Below, piece by piece: positions 29,128 to 37,769 of a stretch of 39,033 bases of DNA. The stretch covers positions 1 through 39,033 of the forward strand of contig CAJYPK010000030.1 of NCBI GenBank assembly GCA_913776615.1, read 5' to 3'. The DNA is from an uncultured Hymenobacter sp. (GTDB lineage Bacteria > Bacteroidota > Bacteroidia > Cytophagales > Hymenobacteraceae). Both the position numbers and the translations under genes were made by a program. The notes under the pieces were generated by a model that worked only from the letters and a program-made list of their open reading frames with translations, was not told the origin of the DNA and made no database searches. Positions within the stretch are counted from its first letter, which is position 1, and each line of letters starts with the position of its first letter.

Positions 29128-30591
29128 CTACCAAATATAGGTGGCTACCGCGCCCGCGTAGAGCGAGGTGCTCACGACCTTGCCTTTGTACTGGATATTA
29201 AAATTCTGCAAGGCATTGCCCGTGTTCACGACCATCAGCACGCGCTTGCCGCCGGGGGTTTTGTAAGCCACGTTGGGCAGGTTGGTGGGGACGTTGGTCG
29301 CCACCCGTACCGAGCCCGGACGCACAAACTTGGCGGCGTGGGCTATGCTGTAGTAGGCGGGGTTGCGCGTCACCGCGTCGCCGCCGATGGTGATGGCCCC
29401 GAGGCACTGCGTGCAGCCGCCCGGCGTGTGCGGGCCAAACGACGGATCATTGGCCAGGTTCCACTCCAGCACGTTGCGGCTCCAGTTGCGCGGGGCGGCA
29501 ATCACGAGATTGGCCGCGTGCCAGGGCACGTCGGCGGCGAAGTTGCCGGGGGCCTGGGTCCACTGCTCGGTGAAGTACACGTTCTTGGTGGGGTAGGCCT
29601 GGTGCACGCTCGTGAGGGCATCCATCGTGCCGCCGTACAAGTGAAAGGCCGAGCCATCGACGAAGGGATTGGCCCCGGCGTCGGCCAGCACGGCCTGCGG
29701 GTAGTCGGGGCGGTCGGCGTTGTGGTCGTAGGCGATAATCTTGGTGGACAGCCCCGCCGCCCGGAAGGCCGGCCCCACGTGATTCTTGATAAAGTCGGCC
29801 TGCTCACTGGCCTGCATCACCAGACTGGGGTTGTTGTAGGGGTTGAGCGGCTCGTTTTGCAGCGTTACGGCGTCGATGGTGATGCCCGCCTCCTTCATGC
29901 CCTGGAGGTACTTGACGAAGTATTGGGCGTAAGCCCCGTAGTACTGCGGCAGCAGGCTGCCGCCCACGCTGCTGCCGTTGGTTTTCATCCAGGTGGGGGC
30001 CGTCCAGGGCGAGCCCAGGATTTTAATGCCCGGGTTCACGGCCAGAATCTCCTTGAGCACCGGAATGAGGTAAGTGCGGTCGGGGGCGAGGCTGAAATTG
30101 GCCAGCGTGGGGTCGGCGGGGCCGTCGTCGTAGGTGAATACCGCCGGGTCGAGGTCGGAGGCCCCGATGCTCACCCGCAGGTAGCTCACGCCCAGCGAGG
30201 TGCTGTCGGTGGCAAACAACTCCTTGATGAGCGCGGCGCGGGCCGGGGCACTCATGCGGCCCATGAGCTGGGCGCTGCCCCCGGTGAGGCAGTAGCCGAA
30301 GCCGTCCATCGTCTGGTAGGTCTGGGTGGTATCGACCGCGATGGTGGGGTTGGCGTTGGTAGTGGCCTCAAACCGCAGGCTCACTTTCTGGCGGTAGAAC
30401 AGGGCCGACTTATCGGGCATGGTGAGCCACACCGCTACCTGCGAGGGGCTGGCCGCCGTGGGCGGCGGGGGCGCGGGGGCCGGCGCGGGCGACGAGCCGC
30501 CCCCGTCTTTCTGGCAGCCCGTGCCGAGGGCCGTGAGCAGGGCGAGCGCGCCCACTACCGGGCGCCAGCGAAGGCAAAGCGACGAATACAT
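29128..30591 (-). CDS. Glycoside hydrolase family 30 lipoprotein
   Basis: A 487-residue lipoprotein: signal sequence with lipobox LGTGC and the lipidated Cys26, then a proline/alanine linker (about 33-48). The GH30 domain has YQTMDGFGYCLTGGSAQLM, LRVSIGASDLDPAVFTYDD, LGSPWTAPTWMKTN, the acid/base Glu247 in LQNEPLN and the nucleophile Glu342 in YFTEQWT. HTPGGCTQCLGAITI is shared with the upstream paralogue. A lipid anchor suggests outer-membrane location, possibly surface exposed, so this is a candidate for the first cut of the polymer. It lies 45 bases after the upstream GH30 gene, and the three GH30 genes form one unit. Confidence 0.93.
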   Translation of the reverse strand: MYSSLCLRWRPVVGALALLTALGTGCQKDGGGSSPAPAPAPPPPTAASPSQVAVWLTMPDKSALFYRQKVSLRFEATTNANPTIAVDTTQTYQTMDGFGYCLTGGSAQLMGRMSAPARAALIKELFATDSTSLGVSYLRVSIGASDLDPAVFTYDDGPADPTLANFSLAPDRTYLIPVLKEILAVNPGIKILGSPWTAPTWMKTNGSSVGGSLLPQYYGAYAQYFVKYLQGMKEAGITIDAVTLQNEPLNPYNNPSLVMQASEQADFIKNHVGPAFRAAGLSTKIIAYDHNADRPDYPQAVLADAGANPFVDGSAFHLYGGTMDALTSVHQAYPTKNVYFTEQWTQAPGNFAADVPWHAANLVIAAPRNWSRNVLEWNLANDPSFGPHTPGGCTQCLGAITIGGDAVTRNPAYYSIAHAAKFVRPGSVRVATNVPTNLPNVAYKTPGGKRVLMVVNTGNALQNFNIQYKGKVVSTSLYAGAVATYIW

Positions 30592-30636
30592 ACCGAACGG
30601 GTGGGAAAGAGAAGAGCGTAAAAAAGCTAATGGCCG

Positions 30637-32052
30637 CTACCACACGTAGGTAGCCACCGCGCCGGCCGGCAGCGTGGCCGCCGCCGTGCGGCCCTGGTAG
30701 CGTAGGCTGAATGATTGCGGACTGGCCTGGTCGTTGACCACGAGCAGCACGTGGCCGCCGCTGGGGGTGCGGTACGCCACGTTGGGCAGCACGCCGGCAT
30801 TGGTCGAGCCGAGGCGCACCGAGCCGGCGGGCACAAACTTGCTGGCGTGGGCTACCGTGTAGTAGGCCACGTTGCGGGTCACCTGGTCGCCGGGGGCCAG
30901 CGTGAGCGCGCCCAGGCACTCGGTGCAGCCGCCGGGCGTGTGCGGGTTCTGGTTGGGGTCGGCGGCCAGGTTCCATTCCAGCACGGCCTTGGCCCAGTTG
31001 CGCGGCGCGCCGATTTCGAGGTTCTTCACGTGCCAGCCCAGGTTGCTGGCGAAGCTCGTTTTCGAGCCCGTCCACTGCTCGGTGAAGTACACGTTTTTCT
31101 GCGGGTAGGCGTCGTGCACCTTGCTCAGCGCCTCAATGGGGCCAGCGTAAAGGTGAAAGGCCGAGCCATCGACGAAGGGCCGGGCCGTAGCGTCGCCCAG
31201 CACCGTGAGCGGGTACTCGGGCTTGTCGCAGTTGTGGTCGTAGCAGATAATTTTGGTCTTGAGCCCCGCCCGCTGAAAGGCCGGCCCCAGGTGCCGGCCG
31301 ATAAACTCGGCCTGCGGCTCGGCCGTCATGAGCAGGCTGGGGTTGTTGCCGGGGTGCAGGGGCTCGTTCTGCACCGTGATGGCGTCGATGGTAATCCCCT
31401 GCGCCCGCATGCCCTGGAGGTACTTTACAAAGTACTGGGCGTAGGCCCCGTAGTACTCGGGCTTGAGCGAGCCGCCCTTGGTGGCCTCGTTGGTTTTCAT
31501 CCAGGCCGGCGGGCTCCAGGGCGAGCCCAGCAGCTTGATCTTCGGATTAATGGCCAGAATCTCCTTCAGCACCGGGATGAGGTGCGGCTCGTCGGGAGCC
31601 AGGCTGAAGCGGGCGAGCGTGGGGTCGGTCTGCCCGGCGGGCAGGTCGTCGTAGCTAAATACCGTCGCGTCGAGGTCGGAGGCCCCGATGCTCAGCCGCA
31701 GGTAGCTCACGCCGATGTCCTGGGGGCCGCTGCCGAACAGCTCGCGCAGCAGCTTGGCCCGGGCCGGGGCGCTCATGGCGTGCAGCAGCTCGGCGCTGCC
31801 CCCGGTGAGGCAGTAGCCGAAGCCGTCCATCGTCTGGAAGCGCTGGCTGTCGTCCACCTCGATCACGGCCCCGGCCGGCGCGGCTTTGCCAAAGGCCAGG
31901 CCCGCCTGCGGCCGGAGCTGCTGGCTTTGGTCGGGAGTGGTAACCCAGGCCGCGACGTCGCCCGAGCGGCGCTGGGCGAGCGCGGAGTGCGGTAAGAGAG
32001 CCGGGCCAGCGGCCAGCGCCAGCAGCGAGGTCGCAATGCGGATGGTTTTCAA
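30637..32052 (-). CDS. Glycoside hydrolase family 30 enzyme, paralogue of the lipoprotein
   Basis: A 471-residue protein if translation starts at TTG 32052, which gives a clean signal peptide (KTIRIATSLLALAAGPALLPHSALAQ); ATG 32118 would add 22 residues and make an unusually long leader. The GH30 domain parallels its neighbour: FQTMDGFGYCLTGGSAELL, LRLSIGASDLDATVFSYDD, LGSPWSPPAWMKTN, acid/base Glu230 in VQNEPLH, nucleophile Glu325 in YFTEQWT, and HTPGGCTECLGALTL. The two are clearly a tandem duplication followed by a change in location: this one is soluble and periplasmic, the other a lipoprotein. It is the first enzyme gene after the susD gene, 757 bases away. Confidence 0.9.
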   Translation of the reverse strand: MKTIRIATSLLALAAGPALLPHSALAQRRSGDVAAWVTTPDQSQQLRPQAGLAFGKAAPAGAVIEVDDSQRFQTMDGFGYCLTGGSAELLHAMSAPARAKLLRELFGSGPQDIGVSYLRLSIGASDLDATVFSYDDLPAGQTDPTLARFSLAPDEPHLIPVLKEILAINPKIKLLGSPWSPPAWMKTNEATKGGSLKPEYYGAYAQYFVKYLQGMRAQGITIDAITVQNEPLHPGNNPSLLMTAEPQAEFIGRHLGPAFQRAGLKTKIICYDHNCDKPEYPLTVLGDATARPFVDGSAFHLYAGPIEALSKVHDAYPQKNVYFTEQWTGSKTSFASNLGWHVKNLEIGAPRNWAKAVLEWNLAADPNQNPHTPGGCTECLGALTLAPGDQVTRNVAYYTVAHASKFVPAGSVRLGSTNAGVLPNVAYRTPSGGHVLLVVNDQASPQSFSLRYQGRTAAATLPAGAVATYVW

Positions 32053-32239
32053 GTGGAAAAAGATGAGAGCCGGAATAAATAAGGGAAGCGGTTGGGGGTA
32101 GCTTGTAAGCAAGTTCACCCGCCGATGGCGCGGGGCTGCACCATCGGCAGGTAGTTAATTGAAAAAGGCGGAAGGAGGGACTATATTCAGCTTAGAAATA
32201 ATGAAGTTGTCTAAAAGGGATACGATTAAACAACTGTAT

Positions 32240-32329
32240 GTCATGCTGAGCTTGCCGAAGCATCTTGGTCGCTTCGTTGCTGAGCCCTTCAACGAACCTG
32301 CCAAGATGCTTCGGCAAGCTCAGCATGAC
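32240..32329. repeat. Family B hairpin repeat upstream of the GH30 genes
   Basis: GTCATGCTGAGCTTGCCGAA and its inverted copy form the arms. The bases to the right (GACGTTTTTGGTTGACCTAC) match, inverted, those to the left of the copy at 4379, showing that the element is longer than the hairpin. Confidence 0.85.
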
Positions 32330-32429
32330 GGACGTTTTTGGTTGACCTACTTCCTATAACAGCCTCGATACTTGGCGAAGGCAGCCGAGCGGCGCACTAA
32401 AGCGGTTGCTGGGTTGATGCATGTTTTTT

Positions 32430-32595
32430 GGCTGCCCAGACGTGGGGACCTCACCCCCCGGCCCCCTCTCCTTGGGGAGAGGGGGAGCCTGACGATTACC
32501 GAACCTGGCAACTGCTTGCGTGTGCTAGCGGTCGGCTCCCCCTCTCCCCAAGGAGAGGGGGCCGGGGGGTGAGGTCCCCACGTCTGGGAAACAAC
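32430..32595. repeat. Family A composite palindromic element, best preserved copy
   Basis: CCCAGACGTGGGGACCTCAC to 32490 is inverted from 32533 to 32590 with nearly perfect pairing over about 52 bp. Each arm contains the CTCTCC...GGAGAG hairpin. The 40-base spacer has CTGCTTGCGTGTGCTAGCGG, related to the CTTACGTGAGCnAGCGG of other copies. With the family B repeat and the hairpin at 32652 it fills the 757-base gap 32053-32809, in which I see no gene. Confidence 0.85.
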
Positions 32596-32651
32596 ACAAG
32601 GTGCGTTGATTTAGAATTTGCACTAAGCCAACGCTTGCCATCACAGCTGCG

Positions 32652-32691
32652 AGGTAGAAAAACAAATGAAAAACGCGAAGTTTTTCTACCT
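32652..32691. repeat. 12-bp hairpin downstream of susD
   Basis: AGGTAGAAAAAC and GTTTTTCTACCT form a perfect stem around a 16-base loop, about 120 bases beyond the stop of susD. It could stall or end transcription from susD, but there is no T-run after it. Confidence 0.5.
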
Positions 32692-32809
32692 AACAGCCGG
32701 GGGCAAATTGGCCGCCGCAGGGTAATGCCCACCCCAAGCCAAGGGCCGTTCCAGGGCAGCAAGCGTGACTATTTCACTTTTCCCACCCCGCCCCGAAACG
32801 GCCACGGCC

Positions 32810-34282
32810 TTAGTACCCGGGGTTTTGTTGCAGCAAAGGGTTGGTATTGATTTCCTGCTGCGGGAAGGGGAAGAGCAGGTAGTTGACGTCGCGCGAGCCC
32901 TTCATCTGCTGGATGATGTCGAGCGCGTTGACGGCGTGGGTGGCCGAGCCGTCGGCGGCCGTGTGGCGGGCGTAGCGCAGCAGGTCGAACCACCGCTCGC
33001 CCTCGAAGGCCAGCTCCAGGCGGCGCTGGCGGTCAATCTCGTTGCGCAGGGCCTGCTTGCTCAGGGCCTGGGGCGAGGCTAGGGTGAGGGCCGCGAGGCC
33101 GGCGCGCTGGCGCACGGCGTTCAGCGGCGTCAGCACGCTGGCGCTGGGACCGGTTTGCTCGTTGATGGCCTCGGCCAGCGTCAGCAGCACTTCGGCGTAG
33201 CGCAGCACGTAGGTGTTGTCGGTCGAGTTGAAGTTGTTGCCGATGCTGGTCCACTTGTACACGAACGGCCCTACATCGTTAGCATTGCCGTTGCGGCCGG
33301 GTTTACCGTCGATGTAGCTGGCGTGGTCGCGGCCAATCACCCGGCCCGCGGCCGAGTTCACGATGCCGTTGAAGGCCCAGCGCTTGTCGTTCACGGTGTC
33401 GGCGTAGGCCAGCAACTCGGTGGTGGGGATGTTAAACTTCGGAAACGCGTAGGTGGCCAGCGGCGAGGGCAGCAGCAGGTCGGGCAGGATGTTGCCCCCG
33501 TCGGCATTGCCGGCGTACTGAATCTCGAAAAGCGACTCGCTGCTCTTGTTCTCGGCCGGGTACAGCGACTTGAACGGCTGGGCCAGTGCCACGCCCGTTA
33601 CGCTGGCGGCGGCCGCCTGGGCCGCCGCCCAGTTGCGGCGGGTGAGCTGCACCCGGGCCAGCAGGGCGCGGGCCGAGTTTTTGGAAGCCCGGTTGGGGTT
33701 GCTGTCCTTCAGTTGGATGATGGCGCGCTGCAAGTCGGCCACCACCTGGTCGTACACCTGGTCGGTGGTGGCGCGGGCCAGGTTCACGTCGGCCGCGGCC
33801 CCGCTCTCGGTGGGCGTGAGGCGCAGCGGCACCCCGCCGTACACGCGGGCCAGGTTGAAATAATTCAGCGCCCGGATAAAGCGCGCCTCGCCCAAAATCT
33901 GGCTGCGGCGGGCCGTGTCCATCGTTACGGTGGGCACGTATTTGAGCACGATGTTGGCCCGGTTCACGCCGACGTAGCCCTGGCGGTACACGTTGTACAC
34001 CTGGCTGGTGGTCGGCGTCCAGATAATCTTATCCATCGCGTTCACGTCGCCGTTGGCGCTGGTGCAGTTGTCGGAGGGCATCTCGCCCATCACGTTCAGG
34101 TCCTGGCCGTAGGCCCCGGTGTTCTGCAAGGCGTCGTAGGTGGCCGTGAGGCTGGCCTCGGCGTCGTCCGAGGTCTTGAAGAAATTTTCGGGCGTGATGC
34201 TGCCCAGGGGCTCTTTTTTGAGAAAGTCGCAGCTGGCCAGCAGCGTAAGGCTGGCCAGTGCCGGAATGACTACTTTTTTCAT
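32810..34282 (-). CDS. SusD/RagB-family outer-membrane glycan-binding lipoprotein
   Basis: A 490-residue lipoprotein with lipobox LLASC (Cys18). The SusD pattern is clear: FLKKEPLGSITPENFFKTSDDAEAS near the start, then RANIVLKYVP, ILGEARFIRALNYFNLARVYGGVPL with the TPR-like helices, LRYAEVLLTLAEAINEQ, and the C-terminal RRLELAFEGERWFDLLRYAR and LLFPFPQQEINTNPLLQQNPGY. SusD caps the SusC channel and delivers oligosaccharides. It is 27 bases downstream of susC and cotranscribed with it. Ligand specificity cannot be read directly; the enzyme genes downstream point to a beta-glucan. Confidence 0.95.
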   Translation of the reverse strand: MKKVVIPALASLTLLASCDFLKKEPLGSITPENFFKTSDDAEASLTATYDALQNTGAYGQDLNVMGEMPSDNCTSANGDVNAMDKIIWTPTTSQVYNVYRQGYVGVNRANIVLKYVPTVTMDTARRSQILGEARFIRALNYFNLARVYGGVPLRLTPTESGAAADVNLARATTDQVYDQVVADLQRAIIQLKDSNPNRASKNSARALLARVQLTRRNWAAAQAAAASVTGVALAQPFKSLYPAENKSSESLFEIQYAGNADGGNILPDLLLPSPLATYAFPKFNIPTTELLAYADTVNDKRWAFNGIVNSAAGRVIGRDHASYIDGKPGRNGNANDVGPFVYKWTSIGNNFNSTDNTYVLRYAEVLLTLAEAINEQTGPSASVLTPLNAVRQRAGLAALTLASPQALSKQALRNEIDRQRRLELAFEGERWFDLLRYARHTAADGSATHAVNALDIIQQMKGSRDVNYLLFPFPQQEINTNPLLQQNPGY

Positions 34283-34309
34283 GGGAATTCTAGACTAGCG
34301 GCGGGCGAC

Positions 34310-37300
34310 TTAGAAATTGGCGTTGAGACCGACCGTGAAGGTGCGCGACTGCGGATACACGCCGTAGTCGCGGCCGAAGCCGGTCTGGCTGAAGGGGTCG
34401 GCGTTCACCTCCGGGTCGTAGCCCAGGTAGTTGGTCCAGGTCACCAGGTTCTGGGCCGTCACGTAGAGGCGCAGGTTCTGGATGGCCGCCCGCTTGCTCA
34501 GGGTAGTGGGGAAGTTGTAGGCCAGCGTCACGTTTTTGAGGCGCACGTAGGAGCCATCCTCCAGCCAGCGGCTCGAAAAGCGGTTGTTCTGGTTCGGGTC
34601 GTTGCGTACCGGGCGCGGAATGTCGGTGTTGGTGTTGGTGGGCGTCCAGTGGTTGAGCACGCGGGTGCTCTGGTTCAGCGGGTCCGACTGCGACTCCAGG
34701 ATCTGGCGCGTCTGGTTGTAGATCTGGTTGCCAAACTGCCCCTGGAAGAACACGCTCAGCTCGATGCCTTTGTACGAGAAGTTGTTGGTCACCCCGGCAA
34801 ATGCCTTGGGGTTGGGGTTGCCGATGATGGTGCGGTCGGCGGGCGTAATGTTGCCGTCGCCGTTGAGGTCGGCAAACTTCAGGTCGCCGGCCTTGGGCTT
34901 CTGGCCGTTCTGGCTGGGCAGGTTCGCGCCCTCGGCGTTGGTTTGCACAATACCTTGGTTTACGTAACCGTAAAACGCGCCCAGCGGCTGGCCCGGCTGC
35001 GAAATGCTGGAGCCGTAAATAATGGTGCGGGGCGAGGCGACGCCGGCGTCGCTCACCTGCTGGCCCAGGTCCAGAATCTTGTTGCGGTTGCCGCTCACGT
35101 TGAAGTTCGTAGTCCAACCGAAGCCGTTATCCTGGGCCTGCACGTTGGTCGTTACCAGCCCGATCTCAATGCCGCGGTTCTGAATCTTACCGATGTTCTG
35201 GGTCACGTTCAGGTTGCCCGCGCCGGTGCTCACCGGAATGGGCACGTCGAGCAGCAAGTCCTTGGTTTGCTTGTTGTAGATGTCAAACGTGAACGTCAGC
35301 CGGTTGTCCAGCATGCTCAGGTCGAGGCCCCCGTTGTACTGGTAGGTAGTTTCCCAGCGCAGGTCGTTGTTGCCGATGTCGCTCTGCGTCACGCCGCCCA
35401 CGATGGCCGAGCCGCTGCCCTGGTAGGCCACGCCCGAGGTAGTGTAGCGCGAGAAGCGCTGGTAGGTGTAAATCTCCTGGTTGCCGTTGGCCCCGAAGCT
35501 GGCGCGCAGCTTCAGGTCCGAGACCGGCCCGCCCTGCGGGAAGAAGTTTTCCTTCGAGATGCGCCAGGCCGCGCTTACGGCCGGGAAGTAGCCAAACTTG
35601 TACTTATTAACGAAGCGGCTGGTGCCGTCGGCGCGCAGGCTGGCCGAGAACAGGTACTTGCCATCAAAGTCGTAGTTGGCCCGGCCAAATACGCTCAGCA
35701 AGGCCCATTCGTCGGCGTAGCTGCTCGGAATGCCCGAGGCAATGGCCCCCGAGCTGAGGTAGGGCACGGCGTTCGACACGAAGCCCTGGGTGCTCGCGCC
35801 CGAGGTAAAGCGGCTGCTGGCTTGCATCGACTCGCCGGCCAGCAGGGTGAGGTGGTGCCGGTCGCCGAGGTTGGGGTTGTAGGTGACGGTGTTCTCGTTC
35901 AGCCAGATCACCTGCTGGTTGGTGGCCGTGCGGGCCGAGCCGCGGGTCGAGGCGTCGGCGTTGGCCGTGCCGGGGTAGTTGCGGCTCGTAAACTGATTTT
36001 CGGTCTGGGTGCGGAAGTCCAGGCCCAGCGACGAGCGCAGCTTCAGATTTTTGAGCAGGTCAAATTCGCCGTAGACGTTGCCGATGGCCTGGTACACGAT
36101 GGCCTGGTTGTTCGACTCGTAGAGGTTGCCCACCGGGTTGTCCGACTGGTTGAGCGGGTTCACGCCGTAGGTGCCGTCGGCATTGCGCACCGGGATGTTG
36201 GGAATCTGCGAGAGTGCCCCCAGCACCGTACCCGAGTTGCCGAGCGCCAGCTCCGAGCGCACGCTGCCGTTGGTGTGGGTGCGGCTCAGGTTGAGGTTGG
36301 TGCCCATCCGGAAGCGCTCACTGATAGTTTGCTCCAGGTTGATCTTGAAGTTGAAGCGGTCGAAGCCCGAGTTCTGGCTGATGCCCTGCTGGTTGAAGTA
36401 GCCGCCGGCGATGTAGTAGCGGGTCTTGTCGGTGCCGCCGCTCACGTTGAGCTGGTAGTTTTGCAGGCTGGCCGTGCGGTACACCTCGTCTTGCCAGTCG
36501 GTGTTGCTTTGCAGGCGCGGGTCGTTGGCACTCACCGGGGCCAGCCCGGCGTTGGTTTGAATCTCGTTGAATTCCTGGATGAACTGCTGGGCATTCAGCA
36601 CGTCGAGCTTCTTACGCAGCTTCTGCACGCCGTAGTACACGCTCAGGCCCACCTGCGCCTGGCCCACCTTGCCGCGCTTGGTCGTGATGACGACTACCCC
36701 GTTGGCCGCCCGCACGCCGTAGATGGCGGCGGCCGCGCCGTCCTTCAGCACGTCGATGCTCTCGATGTCGTTGGGGTTGATGCTGTTGAGCGGGTTGAGG
36801 CGCTGGTTGCCCACTGAAATCTCCTGCTGGTAATCGGGCAGCACGGGCACGCCGTCGATCACGTACAGCGGCGAGCCGTTCAGGTTCAGCGAAGCCGACC
36901 CGCGCACCCGCACCGAGATGCCCGCGCCGGGCGCGCCGCTGGGCGCGGCCACCTGCACGCCGGGCGCCTGGCCCTGCAAGGCCTGGTCGAAGCCCGCCAC
37001 CGGCTGGCGGCTCAGCGCCGCGTTGCCCACCGAGGCCACCGAGGTCGAGAGGTCCTGCCGGGTCTGGGTGCCGTAGCCCACTACCACTACTTCGGTCAGC
37101 GACTGCGCATCGTCCGTCATGCGGATGGCGATGGTGCTGGTTGCGCCGGTCACGGGCAGCTCCTGGTTCTTATAGCCAATCGAGCTGAACACCAAGGTGC
37201 TGTTTTCGGGAACGCTCAGCGAGAAGCTGCCGTCGGCCCCGGTCGAGGTGCCGATGGTAGTGCCCTTCACGAGCACCGTTACGCCGGGCAGGGCCTCGCC

Positions 37301-37744
37301 CTTGGCGTCAGTTACGCGGCCCGAGACGGGCACGTTTTGCGGGGCCACGGCGGCGCTGGCCCCGCCAGCCGGGGCCGGGCGGCCGGTCACGACGAAGTAA
37401 TTAGCGCGCAGCTCCTTGAATTGCAAATTGGCGGCGGGCAGCACGCTGGCCAGGCGCGCGGCCAGGGTCGCAGCGGGCGCGGTCGGCACGGGCACGCGCT
37501 TGTTATCTACCAGGTTGCTTTCGTAGAAAATAGTAGCGTGGTATTCAGCTTCCCACTGCTTGAGCAGGGTTTTGAGCGAAACGGAAACGGTGGGCGCGGG
37601 GGCCGGCGTGCTCTGGGCCGAGACGTTGACGGCCAGTAGCTGGGCCGCAGCCGGCGAGTGCAGCGCGTGCAGCAGCAATACGCCAGCGGCCAGCGAGGCC
37701 GGGCGGCGGTAGTGTTTGCCCACGGGGGTAAGGAGTGGTCGCAT
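34310..37744 (-). CDS. SusC/RagA-family TonB-linked outer-membrane transporter with an N-terminal STN signalling domain
   Basis: A 1144-residue transporter. After the signal peptide (to about residue 34) comes a Secretin/TonB N-terminal (STN) domain (about 52-117; SVSLKTLLKQWEAEYHATIF...FVVTGR), a carboxypeptidase regulatory-like domain (about 130-210, VSGRVTDAKGEALPGVTVLV), and the SusC plug with LTEVVVVGYGTQTRQDLS, QALQGQAPGVQV and DIESIDVLKDGAAAAIYGVRAANGVV. The barrel ends with YPQSRTFTVGLNANF. The STN domain is what touches a FecR-type anti-sigma factor in the periplasm, and a fecR gene lies 25 bases upstream, so transport and gene control are coupled. A 1220-residue antisense frame over this region is a composition artefact. 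Confidence 0.96.
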   Translation of the reverse strand: MRPLLTPVGKHYRRPASLAAGVLLLHALHSPAAAQLLAVNVSAQSTPAPAPTVSVSLKTLLKQWEAEYHATIFYESNLVDNKRVPVPTAPAATLAARLASVLPAANLQFKELRANYFVVTGRPAPAGGASAAVAPQNVPVSGRVTDAKGEALPGVTVLVKGTTIGTSTGADGSFSLSVPENSTLVFSSIGYKNQELPVTGATSTIAIRMTDDAQSLTEVVVVGYGTQTRQDLSTSVASVGNAALSRQPVAGFDQALQGQAPGVQVAAPSGAPGAGISVRVRGSASLNLNGSPLYVIDGVPVLPDYQQEISVGNQRLNPLNSINPNDIESIDVLKDGAAAAIYGVRAANGVVVITTKRGKVGQAQVGLSVYYGVQKLRKKLDVLNAQQFIQEFNEIQTNAGLAPVSANDPRLQSNTDWQDEVYRTASLQNYQLNVSGGTDKTRYYIAGGYFNQQGISQNSGFDRFNFKINLEQTISERFRMGTNLNLSRTHTNGSVRSELALGNSGTVLGALSQIPNIPVRNADGTYGVNPLNQSDNPVGNLYESNNQAIVYQAIGNVYGEFDLLKNLKLRSSLGLDFRTQTENQFTSRNYPGTANADASTRGSARTATNQQVIWLNENTVTYNPNLGDRHHLTLLAGESMQASSRFTSGASTQGFVSNAVPYLSSGAIASGIPSSYADEWALLSVFGRANYDFDGKYLFSASLRADGTSRFVNKYKFGYFPAVSAAWRISKENFFPQGGPVSDLKLRASFGANGNQEIYTYQRFSRYTTSGVAYQGSGSAIVGGVTQSDIGNNDLRWETTYQYNGGLDLSMLDNRLTFTFDIYNKQTKDLLLDVPIPVSTGAGNLNVTQNIGKIQNRGIEIGLVTTNVQAQDNGFGWTTNFNVSGNRNKILDLGQQVSDAGVASPRTIIYGSSISQPGQPLGAFYGYVNQGIVQTNAEGANLPSQNGQKPKAGDLKFADLNGDGNITPADRTIIGNPNPKAFAGVTNNFSYKGIELSVFFQGQFGNQIYNQTRQILESQSDPLNQSTRVLNHWTPTNTNTDIPRPVRNDPNQNNRFSSRWLEDGSYVRLKNVTLAYNFPTTLSKRAAIQNLRLYVTAQNLVTWTNYLGYDPEVNADPFSQTGFGRDYGVYPQSRTFTVGLNANF

Positions 37745-37769
37745 AAATGGGTGGGGGAAGAGAAAAAGG

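Noticed and set aside
29098..31995. Long + strand open frames (507 and 426 residues)
   Set aside because: They mirror the GH30 genes on the minus strand; both look alike only because the GH30 genes are paralogues.
33155..36817. A 1220-residue open frame on the + strand
   Set aside because: It is antisense to the clear susC and susD genes. Its composition (rich in Val, Gly, Ala, His) is what high-GC coding DNA gives on the opposite strand.
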